Source of the DNA: a virus
Length of the DNA: 64,000 nucleotides
Direction: 5' to 3' (one strand)
Virus record (IMG/VR): IMGVR_UViG_3300027763_002034
Coordinates: 1 to 64,000 of that record
Shown here: positions 9,495-17,905 of the stretch, one piece after another
How positions within the stretch are numbered: the stretch's first letter is position 1
How the letters are laid out: every line of letters starts with the position of its first letter
Made by a program: the position numbers and the translations under genes
The notes under the pieces: generated by a model
Database searches by the model: none
Told to the model about the DNA's origin: nothing
The model's input: only the letters and a program-made list of their open reading frames with translations

Positions 9495-10249
9495 TGAATT
9501 TTAATCAAACATTCTTCGATGTTATTGAAGAACAAAATATATTAAAGACGACTAAAACAAAACCTATTGTTGACGCAATCAAAAGTAGGAATAAAATATC
9601 TTTTTTTTATAGTGGTCCAAGAAAACCCGCAAAAAATAGTGTTAAACCAGGTAATAGAATTGACGCAGAAGCTGTTGCATTAGGTTTAAATAAAAAAGGT
9701 AATTTAGTTGTTCGTGCGTATGTTCAACCACCATCAGTATCCAAAAAAGGATTTGATAAAACAGGTTGGAGAACTTTTATGGTTGGTCGTATGAGTAATT
9801 TAAAGGTTAGTGATAGTAAGTTTGACCAAAAAAGACCTGACTATAAAGAAGGTGATGATAAATCTATGAGTGTTACTTATGTAACTGCTGATTGGACAAA
9901 TAAACCTGAAGTTAAAAAACCAAGGATTGTTAAACCTACAGTTAGTAAACCAACACCTAAACCAGTTCAACCACAACCTACAGAACCTCAACCAGTTGAG
10001 CCTGAAGTTAAACCTACTGAACCTACGGAACCAACACCAACAGAATTACCACAACCAACACCACAAACAAAACCAACAAAGACACCAACGCCACCGAAAG
10101 AACCGACTCAACCAACACCCGAAGAACCTAAAACACAAGAACCTCCTCAACCAAAACCACAGGAAAAACCTGAAGTTAATCCAGAAGAGGATGAAAATAA
10201 AAAACTTCAAGAAAGTATTAAAAACATTAAGCGTTTAATGTTTTCATAA
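9494..10249 (+). CDS. WYL-like domain protein with Pro-rich linker and IKRLM tail
   Basis: A 251-residue protein. Residues ~25-115 resemble a WYL-type small beta-barrel: a hydrophobic ISFFYSGP strand, an RIDAEAVALGLNKKGNLVVRA region, and TGWRTFMVGRMSNLKV. Residues ~140-230 are an extended proline/threonine/glutamate linker. The protein ends in SIKNIKRLMFS, like other proteins of this virion region. WYL domains usually sense ligands in transcription regulators, but there is no DNA-binding domain here and the context is structural. Function is unknown. Confidence 0.5.
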   Translation: MNFNQTFFDVIEEQNILKTTKTKPIVDAIKSRNKISFFYSGPRKPAKNSVKPGNRIDAEAVALGLNKKGNLVVRAYVQPPSVSKKGFDKTGWRTFMVGRMSNLKVSDSKFDQKRPDYKEGDDKSMSVTYVTADWTNKPEVKKPRIVKPTVSKPTPKPVQPQPTEPQPVEPEVKPTEPTEPTPTELPQPTPQTKPTKTPTPPKEPTQPTPEEPKTQEPPQPKPQEKPEVNPEEDENKKLQESIKNIKRLMFS

Positions 10250-10282
10250 AAAATATTATATTAAAATAAAATATTTATTAGT

Positions 10283-10855
10283 ATGTCACAAGGAAAAGGA
10301 ACAATATCATCTAACGATTTAATGCAAAAATTAGTTAACGCTAAAAAGGTTATGAATAAAGTAGACGGCGGAAACTACGAAAGAGGTCATGTAAATGAAG
10401 AAATGTTAAGGTCTAACCCTGAAGATTTAATGAATAGTCAAGATTTACCACAACAATCTTCTACAAAACAAATGGGAATGCCGTCAGTTGATAAAATACA
10501 AAATTCTAAATTACCTGACGCAATTAAAAAAGCAATGATTGAGAATCCAATTCAACAAATATCTTTAAATGACACACTTGATATGGATTTCTTAAAAGGT
10601 GCTAAAAGATTAATGGAACAAGAAGGTGTTGGTAAAAAACAACCACAACAAAAACAAGTAGTACAATATAATAATAATATTGATATGGGGGCAATTGCCA
10701 CACTTATTGAAAATACAGTTCGTAAAGTAATGGACGAAAAGTTAAATCAAATATTATCAGCATCAACCACTGCGTCAATTAACGAAAATTTAGTATTAAA
10801 AGTGGGTGATTCCATATTCAAAGGTAAAATCACTGGCGTAAATAAAGCAAAGTAA
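10283..10855 (+). CDS. Uncharacterised phage protein
   Basis: A 190-residue, Gln/Asn- and Lys-rich protein. A helical segment, FLKGAKRLMEQEG (near residue 110), matches the KRLM theme of neighbouring virion proteins. A Gln-rich stretch follows, then a predicted helix with TLIENTVRKVMDEKLNQIL. The C-terminal LVLKVGDSIFKGKITGV could form a small beta domain. A near-match of the late motif (TATTTATT) precedes the ATG by a few bases. The function was not recognised. Confidence 0.5.
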   Translation: MSQGKGTISSNDLMQKLVNAKKVMNKVDGGNYERGHVNEEMLRSNPEDLMNSQDLPQQSSTKQMGMPSVDKIQNSKLPDAIKKAMIENPIQQISLNDTLDMDFLKGAKRLMEQEGVGKKQPQQKQVVQYNNNIDMGAIATLIENTVRKVMDEKLNQILSASTTASINENLVLKVGDSIFKGKITGVNKAK

Positions 10856-10906
10856 TTTTGTTTTCTCATTTTTATTTCTTATATTATAGACATATAATAG
10901 TAATTA

Positions 10907-12127
10907 ATGTCAAAAATTAGAATTTTAGCAATTCCCTCGGATAAACACGGAGTAGGTAAGTTTAGGATGATGGACCCTTACCAATTTATTGGTGATAATC
11001 ATTCGGATGATGTCCATGTTGATATCTCATATAATGCAGATAACAATGATGAATATTTTTTAAATTACGATATCGTCGTATTTCATACATTCATACATCA
11101 AACAAATCACGAACAAAACATTGGAAGAATAAAATGGTTACAATCCAAAGGTATTAAAGTTATTATGGATATTGATGATTTGTGGTTTGTTGATCAAAGA
11201 CACCCAATGTATCATCACGTTAAAGCATCTAAGATTGGTGAAATGAAAATTGACATGTTAAAAGTAGTTGATTATGTTACAACGACAACACCAATTTTCA
11301 CTAAAACCATCAAAGATAAATTACATATAAAAAATATTGAAATTTTTCCAAATGCGGTTAATGAAGATGAACCTCAGTTTAAAAGAGAAACAATTAAGTC
11401 AGATAAAATTAGATTTGGTTGGTTAGGTGGTTCATCACATTTACATGATATTGAATTAATGTCAAATGGTATTTCTTCAACACATAACAGTTTCAAAGAT
11501 AAAGTACAATTTGTGTTATGTGGGTTTGACTTAAGAGGTACTGTGACTGAAATTGACCAAGAAGGAAAACAAAGACAACGTTCAATTCAACCAACAGAAA
11601 CTGTTTGGTATAAGTATGAAAAATTCTTTACTGAAGATTATAAAGTATTAAGTCCTCAATATAAAAGTTTTTTAAATACATTTGTTGATACGCCATATGA
11701 TGATGAAAATGAATCATATAGAAGAAGGTGGACAAAGGACATTAAAACATATGCATCAAATTATAATACATTTGATGTGTCTTTGGCACCATTAGTTGAA
11801 TCTCAATTTAACGCTAACAAATCACAATTAAAAGTTATTGAAGCGGGGTTTCATAAGAAAGCAATTATTGCAAGTGAAACTGACCCATATACATTAGATT
11901 TAATTTCAGCAATTAACGACGGTAAGTTTAATGATAACGGTAACGCATTATTAGTTAACCCAAGAAGAAATCATAAGGATTGGGCAAAACATATGAAACG
12001 TTTAGTTGAAAATCCAAATATGATTGAAGATTTAGGTAATCGTTTATATGAAACAGTTAAAGACAAATATTCATTAAAAAAAGTTTGTCAAGATAGAGTA
12101 GAATTTTTTAAATCAATAATAAAATAA
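10907..12127 (+). CDS. GT-B glycosyltransferase
   Basis: A 406-residue protein with the layout of a GT-B nucleotide-sugar glycosyltransferase. The N-terminal Rossmann-like half has RILAIPSDKHGVGKFRM and VIMDIDDLWFVDQ. The C-terminal half has IRFGWLGGSSH, FVLCGFDL and a donor-site-like segment, SQLKVIEAGFHKKAIIASE, with the conserved E near residue 315. It probably transfers a sugar to phage DNA, virion protein or host glycan; the acceptor cannot be read. Two more glycosyltransferases lie at 14969-16814. Confidence 0.75.
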   Translation: MSKIRILAIPSDKHGVGKFRMMDPYQFIGDNHSDDVHVDISYNADNNDEYFLNYDIVVFHTFIHQTNHEQNIGRIKWLQSKGIKVIMDIDDLWFVDQRHPMYHHVKASKIGEMKIDMLKVVDYVTTTTPIFTKTIKDKLHIKNIEIFPNAVNEDEPQFKRETIKSDKIRFGWLGGSSHLHDIELMSNGISSTHNSFKDKVQFVLCGFDLRGTVTEIDQEGKQRQRSIQPTETVWYKYEKFFTEDYKVLSPQYKSFLNTFVDTPYDDENESYRRRWTKDIKTYASNYNTFDVSLAPLVESQFNANKSQLKVIEAGFHKKAIIASETDPYTLDLISAINDGKFNDNGNALLVNPRRNHKDWAKHMKRLVENPNMIEDLGNRLYETVKDKYSLKKVCQDRVEFFKSIIK

Positions 12128-12133
12128 AACAAC

Positions 12134-12370
12134 ATGCATTATTTAGTTACAATCGGTTATGAAACCGAACAAATGGACAGAGAAGGAAACCCTCGTGTTA
12201 AAAAGTACAAGTACATTATCGAAGCGGAATCAGTAGAAGAGGCAACCATTGTTGCATCAAAATACAGAGCTGGTGACACACGTTCAAGTGAAAGTATTTC
12301 AGTTGCAAAAATGGCAATTGAATGTATCATTGACAGTAAGAACACACCAGAGTATTACAAAAGTAAATAA
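12134..12370 (+). CDS. Small uncharacterised protein
   Basis: A 78-residue protein, probably a compact alpha/beta fold. The phrase KKYKYIIEAESVEEATIVASKY is typical of small phage proteins with a beta-strand followed by an 'ESVEEA' helix. It is tightly packed between the glycosyltransferase and the next small gene. No function is recognised. Confidence 0.5.
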   Translation: MHYLVTIGYETEQMDREGNPRVKKYKYIIEAESVEEATIVASKYRAGDTRSSESISVAKMAIECIIDSKNTPEYYKSK

Positions 12371-12389
12371 CAATTAAACACCAACTGAT

Positions 12390-12602
12390 ATGGAATTCTA
12401 TAGTCGTGAAATACAAATTATGCGTCAATCACAAAGTAAAATGGCTTTAGAGTATGTCACAACAGTTGGTGTTTCTGTTACTTTAGAAGAATTAATTCGA
12501 ATAACTGATTTATTCGTAGAAATATGTTTAAGACCCCAAGATGATGACCTTAAAAGAAGAATAAAGGCGTTAGATAAATGGTTGGAAGAAAAGAAAAAAT
12601 AA
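12390..12602 (+). CDS. Small uncharacterised helical protein
   Basis: A 70-residue protein with predicted helices and a charged C-terminus (LKRRIKALDKWLEEKKK). The segment VTLEELIRITDLFVEICL is a likely amphipathic helix. It ends one base before the dUTPase start, so it is probably co-translated with it. Function is unknown. Confidence 0.45.
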   Translation: MEFYSREIQIMRQSQSKMALEYVTTVGVSVTLEELIRITDLFVEICLRPQDDDLKRRIKALDKWLEEKKK

Positions 12603-12603
12603 A

Positions 12604-13257
12604 ATGGAAAAAGAAGAAATAGAACAGTACCTAAAAAAATTAGAAGAGATTGAAAAAACACTTAATGACGATACTGATGAAAGTCAGGATATGAGTTATT
12701 TAAGTGAGTTAGAAGAAGTTCTAAATAAATTATCTGGTGAAATTACTAATGACGAAGTTTCAAAAAATATTAATACCCCTGTTAACAGACAAAACATAAT
12801 TAACACTCAACCAACAATGACGGGAGGTGGTACTTTAGTTAAAGTTAAAAAATTAGTTCCTGAAGCTGTAATTCCATCATATTCAAAAGTTGGGGATGCT
12901 GGTATGGATTTAACAATCACAAAAGAAATTGAAAATACATCATTTAGCGTATCATATGGATTTGGTATTGCAATAGAAATTCCTAAAGGTTATGTTGGGT
13001 TAGTATTCCCTCGTTCTTCAGTTAGAAACCAAGATTTAATATTATCAAATTGTGTTGGTGTAATTGATAGTGGATATAGAGGAGAATTACAAGCCACCTT
13101 TAAGAAAACAAATGGTTTGGACTCAATTAAATACAAAGTTGGAGATAGAGGAGCTCAAATCATCATATTACCTTATCCTACCATATATATGACGGAGGTT
13201 CCTGAATTATCTAATACAGAAAGAGGCGAGGGAGGATTTGGATCTACCGGTGTTTGA
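12604..13257 (+). CDS. dut: dUTPase with N-terminal extension
   Basis: Hydrolyses dUTP to dUMP, keeping uracil out of phage DNA and feeding dTMP synthesis. All five trimeric dUTPase motifs are present: DAGMDL (~98-103), PRSSVR (~138), GVIDSGYRGE (~153-162), GDRGAQ (~181) and RGEGGFGSTG near the C-terminus. About 75 residues precede the catalytic domain; they are acidic and likely coiled-coil (EIEQYLKKLEEIEKTL), which is longer than in typical dUTPases. The extension may mediate partner binding. Confidence 0.93.
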   Translation: MEKEEIEQYLKKLEEIEKTLNDDTDESQDMSYLSELEEVLNKLSGEITNDEVSKNINTPVNRQNIINTQPTMTGGGTLVKVKKLVPEAVIPSYSKVGDAGMDLTITKEIENTSFSVSYGFGIAIEIPKGYVGLVFPRSSVRNQDLILSNCVGVIDSGYRGELQATFKKTNGLDSIKYKVGDRGAQIIILPYPTIYMTEVPELSNTERGEGGFGSTGV

Positions 13258-13260
13258 TGA

Positions 13261-13268
13261 TATTTATA
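13261..13268 (+). promoter_or_regulatory. TATTTATA late-gene motif
   Basis: Exact octamer just after the dUTPase stop and 32 bases before the PhoH TTG start. Confidence 0.55.
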
Positions 13269-13300
13269 AACAATAAACAGAACTTTTAAAACTATCAATT

Positions 13301-14032
13301 TTGGCATATAAAACTAGAACCAAAACAACCAACCACCCACCCGTATTAGTAGAAGAGAAGAAGATATCACATAAGGATAGGATAAGACAAATCATCAAAC
13401 GTCCTAAAGAAAAGTTCCTAACGAAAAACCAAGAAATTTATTGGAACATTCTTGGAGAAAATCAAATAACATTATGTTTCGGTCCCGCAGGTGTAGGTAA
13501 GTCCTACATAGCAATGAAACGTGCTGTGGACCTATTATACGACGATTCTAACAAGTATGAGAAGATTATCATAGTTAGGCCCGCAGTTGAAGCTGAAGAG
13601 AAATTAGGGTCACTTCCAGGGGGTTTAGAGGAGAAATTAGACCCATACATTTATCCGTCATATTACCTTTTAAATAAGATTATTGGTAAGGAAGCGAGAG
13701 AAGAACTAAAAGACCAAGGTTATATTGAAGTTGCCGCACTCGCTTACATGAGAGGTTGGAACGTAGATAATACAATCCTTGTTTTTGAGGAAGCACAAAA
13801 TGCCACCCCATCACAGATTAAGTTATTATTAACTCGTATTGGATTTAATTCCAAATTTTTCTTATCAGGTGATTTGGAACAATCAGATAAATTTAGAGAT
13901 AAAACTAAATCTGGTTTATTTGATGCTAAAATGAGATTACAAGATGTTAAGGGAATTGGGATTTTTGAATTTGGAATGCAAGACATTGTACGAAACCCAA
14001 TCATTGGTGAAATATTGAATAGATACGATTAA
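13301..14032 (+). CDS. phoH: PhoH-like ATPase
   Basis: A 243-residue PhoH family P-loop ATPase, widespread in T4-like phages. The Walker A motif GPAGVGKS is at 61-68. The family signatures RPAVEAEEKLGSLPG and LAYMRGWNVDNT follow, then Walker B ILVFEEAQNATP and the sensor-like LSGDLEQSD. The reading starts at TTG; no ATG occurs before the conserved region, so TTG is the likely start. It has its own TATTTATA motif and a strong terminator, so it can be a single transcription unit. The biochemical role in phages is uncertain (RNA metabolism or stress are the usual proposals). Confidence 0.92.
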   Translation: MAYKTRTKTTNHPPVLVEEKKISHKDRIRQIIKRPKEKFLTKNQEIYWNILGENQITLCFGPAGVGKSYIAMKRAVDLLYDDSNKYEKIIIVRPAVEAEEKLGSLPGGLEEKLDPYIYPSYYLLNKIIGKEAREELKDQGYIEVAALAYMRGWNVDNTILVFEEAQNATPSQIKLLLTRIGFNSKFFLSGDLEQSDKFRDKTKSGLFDAKMRLQDVKGIGIFEFGMQDIVRNPIIGEILNRYD

Positions 14033-14056
14033 AATAATTATTAGATTATATAATTG

Positions 14057-14096
14057 AACCCACACCGTTTATCATAATGGTGTGGGTTTATTATTT
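14057..14096 (+). terminator. Rho-independent terminator after phoH
   Basis: A perfect 10-bp stem AACCCACACC/GGTGTGGGTT (14057-14066 with 14079-14088), followed by a T-rich tail. Confidence 0.88.
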
Positions 14097-14128
14097 ACTT
14101 ATGATTATGAATGTGTTATATTTTTATT

Positions 14129-14773
14129 ATGGAAATTTTTATTAGTATAGATGGTGTTATAAGAAACACAATTCAAAAATTTGACTTTCATTATAAGGAT
14201 TCTTATTTAGATAGTGAAAGTGAAGATGTCTTTGAATACGACATAACGGAACCAATTCAAAACGATAATTTATTAAATTCTTATAAATTTCAATCACAAG
14301 AAGAATTTGAATATTTTTTATTTGTTGAGTATCCAATTGAAATATTTGGTCACGCCGGATTGAGTTATTCCACCACATTTACGGATTTACATAAAATGAT
14401 TTTTGACAATCCAGAACATAATTTTACATTAGTTGGTTTAGATGAATTAGGTAAAGCAAAACCTGCAACACTTTTCTTCTTATCAAAAAATGGATTTATG
14501 GGTAACAATATTAAATCAATTAAAACTGAAAACTTAGATGAGAATTGGAACAAGTGTGATGTTTGGATTACTGATTGTAAAAAAATTGTTGACTCGTGTC
14601 CAAGTGATAAAGTTGTAATTAAATTTAACACGACTTATAATCAATACTTTACAAATAAAAAAGAAATAACTAAATTAACTGAAATACAAGAACCATGGTT
14701 GAAATCTTTGGAAAAACCTACTACATTGACCTTGACGGAGTCACAGACAAATGTAGAACAGGAAAAAATATAA
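14129..14773 (+). CDS. HAD-like protein with altered motif I
   Basis: A 214-residue protein. I choose ATG 14129 (MEIFISIDGVIRN) over the upstream ATG at 14111 because it starts directly at the core strand. The segment looks like HAD motif I but has Ser where the catalytic nucleophile Asp is expected. Later parts fit the fold (FFLSKNGFMGN as motif II-like, WNKCDVWITDCKK as a motif IV-like region). It may therefore be a binding or non-hydrolytic relative. The 3' end overlaps the next gene by 79 bases in another frame. Confidence 0.5.
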   Translation: MEIFISIDGVIRNTIQKFDFHYKDSYLDSESEDVFEYDITEPIQNDNLLNSYKFQSQEEFEYFLFVEYPIEIFGHAGLSYSTTFTDLHKMIFDNPEHNFTLVGLDELGKAKPATLFFLSKNGFMGNNIKSIKTENLDENWNKCDVWITDCKKIVDSCPSDKVVIKFNTTYNQYFTNKKEITKLTEIQEPWLKSLEKPTTLTLTESQTNVEQEKI

Positions 14774-14976
14774 AAGACGAGGATGGAGAAGATGTTACCG
14801 AGGTAAACATTTTCAAATATGAAATTATAAAAATGTGTTTAGATAGAGTGTTGGCCGAGTTTGAACAAGTAGATGAAGAACTTGGTGAATTCGCACAAAA
14901 CAACACAACCACATCATTTAAAATTGCATTTAACACACTAATAAAAAATCAAATATTAATAGAAGACGATGAGTAA
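14695..14976 (+). CDS. Small uncharacterised protein overlapping the HAD-like gene
   Basis: A 93-residue protein beginning MVEIFGKTYYIDLDGVTDKC. The IDLDGV string resembles HAD motif I, but the protein is too short for that enzyme. The rest is acidic and helical (CLDRVLAEFEQVDEELGEFA). Its first 26 codons overlap the upstream gene out of frame, and its end overlaps the next start by eight bases. No alternative ATG lies after the overlap, so either the long overlap is real or initiation uses a non-ATG codon. Confidence 0.45.
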   Translation: MVEIFGKTYYIDLDGVTDKCRTGKNIKDEDGEDVTEVNIFKYEIIKMCLDRVLAEFEQVDEELGEFAQNNTTTSFKIAFNTLIKNQILIEDDE

Positions 14977-16033
14977 TAACGAAAACATAGAAAAATTAGA
15001 ATCTGCTTTAGGTAGATTAAATAACAATGAAAGTGTTGTGTATTTTTTAACATACGACACTAAAACAAACGCGAGAGCATCTGTAAAATACATTTACGAT
15101 TTGGCATTAACACTTAATAGAAATGGTAGAAAGTCCAAAATTTTAGTTGAAGATAAAAACTATGTTGGGGTTAGTTCTTGGTTAAGTGAAGAATATAGTG
15201 AATTAGAGATTGTATCTATCAAAGAAGATAAAGTTGAAATTAAAATTGAAGATGTTTTAGTTGTTCCCGAGTATTACGGAAACACATTACAACAATTATC
15301 AAGTATTAGATGTATTAAAGTTTTATTGATACAACAAAAAGAATATATGTTTGAGACATTACCAATTGGTAGTAGGTATAGCGAATATGGATTTGATAAA
15401 GTTATTACCACAACTGAAAGTACAAAAAAATACATTTTAGATTACTTCCCTGAAAGTTTAGTGTATATTATTCCACCGATTATCGGAGATGATTTTAAAC
15501 CAATTAATTTACCATTAAAACCTTATGTGGCAATCAGTTGTAGAGATAGAGCGGTACATAGAAAATTAATTTCTGAATTTTATTTGAAGTTTCCACAATT
15601 ACGTTGGATTACATTTAGAGATATGGTCCAAATGTCTTATGATGAATTTTCGTCAAACTTAAAGGAATGTATGGTATCGGTATGGGTTGATGATGAAAGT
15701 ACGTTCGGTACATTTCCATTAGAATCTATGAAATGTGGTGTACCTGTAGTTGGTAAAATTCCTGACACTGAACCAGATTGGTTAAGTGAAAATGGTATGT
15801 GGACATACGACGGTAATAAATTAGTTGAATTATTAGGTTCATATATTTTAGCGTGGATTGAGGGTGTTGAATTAACTGATGAAGTTAAAGATAAAATGAA
15901 AGAAACGTTATTACCTTATGACACTGAAATTACAAAAAATAATATTTTATCAATATTTGGTTCATTAATAAATAAAAGAGTTGAATCTATTCAATCAGCA
16001 TTAGACAAATTAAAACAAGAAGAAACAGTATAA
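14969..16033 (+). CDS. GT-B glycosyltransferase
   Basis: A 354-residue protein resembling GT4-type glycosyltransferases. The N-terminal domain has VVYFLTYDTKTNARASVKYI. A central VITTTESTKKYI is followed by a linker, IIPPIIGDDFKP. The C-terminal donor domain contains VSVWVDDESTFGTFPLESMK, in which the late E corresponds to the conserved donor-binding Glu, then CGVPVVGKIP. It starts inside the end of the previous gene, and the next glycosyltransferase begins one base after its stop codon, so the pair probably acts in one pathway. Confidence 0.72.
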   Translation: MSNNENIEKLESALGRLNNNESVVYFLTYDTKTNARASVKYIYDLALTLNRNGRKSKILVEDKNYVGVSSWLSEEYSELEIVSIKEDKVEIKIEDVLVVPEYYGNTLQQLSSIRCIKVLLIQQKEYMFETLPIGSRYSEYGFDKVITTTESTKKYILDYFPESLVYIIPPIIGDDFKPINLPLKPYVAISCRDRAVHRKLISEFYLKFPQLRWITFRDMVQMSYDEFSSNLKECMVSVWVDDESTFGTFPLESMKCGVPVVGKIPDTEPDWLSENGMWTYDGNKLVELLGSYILAWIEGVELTDEVKDKMKETLLPYDTEITKNNILSIFGSLINKRVESIQSALDKLKQEETV

Positions 16034-16034
16034 T

Positions 16035-16814
16035 ATGAAAAATATAACAGTAATTTTACCTTTACATAAATTAGATGACGATTATAAAGTTATGTTAGAT
16101 AACGCGTTATCGTCTATTGAGGATTTCCACAATGATGTTAAAGTATCAATTGTTTGTCCAAGTAAATTAAAAAAAGATTTAGAAAATCTTTCTGAAAAAT
16201 TAGAAATTGAAATAGTGGTTAATAAAGGTGAAACAGATTTTTGTTCACAAGTTAATTTAGGTATTGAGAAATGTGATACTGAATGGTTTACTATTTTAGA
16301 AGTTGATGATGAATTTAGACCTATTTGGTTAAAATCAATCAACGATTATATGAAAATTTATAAAGATGTTGATGTATTTTTACCTATTGTAAGAGACATT
16401 AATACTGATGGTAAATTTGTAAGTTTTACAAATGAATCAGCTTGGGCATATGGTTTTACTGAAATGCAAGGATTCATTGACAATGAAGTATTATTAGATT
16501 TCCAAAATTATCAAATAAGTGGTGGTTTATATAGAACCCAAGTTATTAAGGATAATGGTAGCTTAAAAGAAAATATCAAATTAACATTCGCATACGAATT
16601 CTTTTTAAGATTAACACACAATGGTATTAGGGTCATGACAGTTCCTAAAATTGGTTATCAACATGTTAACTTAAGAGAAGATTCATTATTTTGGAGTTAC
16701 AAGAATAATGAAAAACAAAAACTGTCAGAAAATGAGGTTAAATTTTGGTTGGAGACGGCCAAAAAGGAATTCTTTTTTAAGAATAAACGAGATGTAAATT
16801 ATGAAACAGTTTAA
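16035..16814 (+). CDS. GT2-like (GT-A) glycosyltransferase
   Basis: A 259-residue family 2-like glycosyltransferase. It opens with ITVILPLHKLDDDY, the usual first nucleotide-binding strand. The DxD-type metal motif appears as EVDDEF near residue 92, preceded by the typical NLGIEKCDTEWFTIL. The C-terminal half (FAYEFFLRLTHNGIRV) fits the acceptor side. It is coupled to the preceding GT-B gene and followed without a gap by the late sigma factor. The substrate is unknown. Confidence 0.7.
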   Translation: MKNITVILPLHKLDDDYKVMLDNALSSIEDFHNDVKVSIVCPSKLKKDLENLSEKLEIEIVVNKGETDFCSQVNLGIEKCDTEWFTILEVDDEFRPIWLKSINDYMKIYKDVDVFLPIVRDINTDGKFVSFTNESAWAYGFTEMQGFIDNEVLLDFQNYQISGGLYRTQVIKDNGSLKENIKLTFAYEFFLRLTHNGIRVMTVPKIGYQHVNLREDSLFWSYKNNEKQKLSENEVKFWLETAKKEFFFKNKRDVNYETV

Positions 16815-17513
16815 ATGCCGAGACCACGAACCCAAAAAATATACTTTGGTGAGGATCAAGAAAAAGCCGTCGTTAAGTATCTAGAGAGTACCGATGAAGA
16901 TGAAAAAAACAAAATATTCAATGAGTTTTTAAGAGAACCATTAGTTATTATGGTTGAGAGTATTATTAGAAGATATAAATTATATAGGAAGGATATGGAA
17001 TTTGAAGAAATTCACACCGATACTATGTCTTTTTTAATCACTAAAATTAATAAATTCGACCACACAAAGAACACTAAAGCGTATTCATACTTTGGTACTA
17101 TCTGTAAAAACTACCTTATGGGGGCAATACAGAAAGACACTAAAGAACAGAATAGACAAGTATCTTACGATGACATATCATCCGATATTGAAGATAGGAA
17201 AGATTTGTCTTATGTTATTGACGAACACATTATTGATTACCAAAGTGTTATAATTAAATTAACCATTTCTTTAGAAAACTTTATTGAGAAGGAAAACCTA
17301 ACAGAAAACGAACAAAAATTGGGATATGCATTGTTAGAGATTTTTAGCAATTTTGATAAAATATTCCAAGTTGGTGATGGTAATAAATTCAATAAGAACC
17401 TTATCTTACTCTCATTACGAGAAATGACCTCATTATCCACAAAAGAGATTAGAGTATCCCTAAAACGTTTTAAAAAGATGTATGACGGTATTTTGGTTGG
17501 ATTTTTAGAATAA
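16815..17513 (+). CDS. 55: Late-transcription sigma factor, T4 gp55-like
   Basis: A 232-residue protein. Residues ~40-115 resemble sigma region 2 as in T4 gp55: EPLVIMVESIIRRY, then the core-binding helix region FLITKINKFDHTKNT and AYSYFGTICKNYLMGAIQK followed by DTKEQNR. The spacing of KFDHTKN and AYSYFGTICKN matches the FDPEKS..PFAYFTQ arrangement of gp55. It would direct host RNA polymerase to late promoters. The TATTTATA motif before capsid, portal and tail genes is the obvious candidate target. T4 gp55 is 185 residues, so this one has a C-terminal extension. Confidence 0.75.
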   Translation: MPRPRTQKIYFGEDQEKAVVKYLESTDEDEKNKIFNEFLREPLVIMVESIIRRYKLYRKDMEFEEIHTDTMSFLITKINKFDHTKNTKAYSYFGTICKNYLMGAIQKDTKEQNRQVSYDDISSDIEDRKDLSYVIDEHIIDYQSVIIKLTISLENFIEKENLTENEQKLGYALLEIFSNFDKIFQVGDGNKFNKNLILLSLREMTSLSTKEIRVSLKRFKKMYDGILVGFLE

Positions 17514-17516
17514 ATC

Positions 17517-17524
17517 TATTTATA
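17517..17524 (+). promoter_or_regulatory. TATTTATA late-gene motif
   Basis: Exact octamer three bases before ATG 17528, immediately after the gp55-like gene. Confidence 0.6.
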
Positions 17525-17527
17525 GAT

Positions 17528-17905
17528 ATGAGAACACAAAGAAACAATATTACTTTAGATGTTGATTCGGCGTTAGCCCTAATGCAGGAAATCTACAACG
17601 ATGTTGTTGAGAATAGAAATACTGCATCCCAAATTTTGAGAAAAATGATGGGATTTATGAAGGACGCTGAAGATATGAGTACAATTGGACCTGTTATTAA
17701 AGAACAACAGAAGATTTTAAACGATTGTACCGAGAAGAAAATTTCATTAGTTAAATTACAAAGTTTACTATTAAAACAAACTACAAGTGGTGGTAATGGA
17801 GGTGGTCCAATGGGTAAACTTACATTGTCAGATGAAGATAGGGAGTTATTAGATAAACTGGTAAATGATGGTTCAGATAATAAACCAAATAATTATTCAT
17901 TATAA
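17528..17905 (+). CDS. Small coiled-coil protein, possible small terminase or late co-activator
   Basis: A 125-residue protein with a long central helical region (residues ~12-85) and a flexible Gly-rich segment. It ends in an acidic tail, SDEDRELLDKLVNDG. The coiled-coil centre with disordered ends recalls T4 gp16 (small terminase). The location after a gp55-like gene also allows a gp33-like co-activator. Neither assignment can be decided from the sequence. The stop overlaps the next start (TAATG). Confidence 0.45.
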   Translation: MRTQRNNITLDVDSALALMQEIYNDVVENRNTASQILRKMMGFMKDAEDMSTIGPVIKEQQKILNDCTEKKISLVKLQSLLLKQTTSGGNGGGPMGKLTLSDEDRELLDKLVNDGSDNKPNNYSL

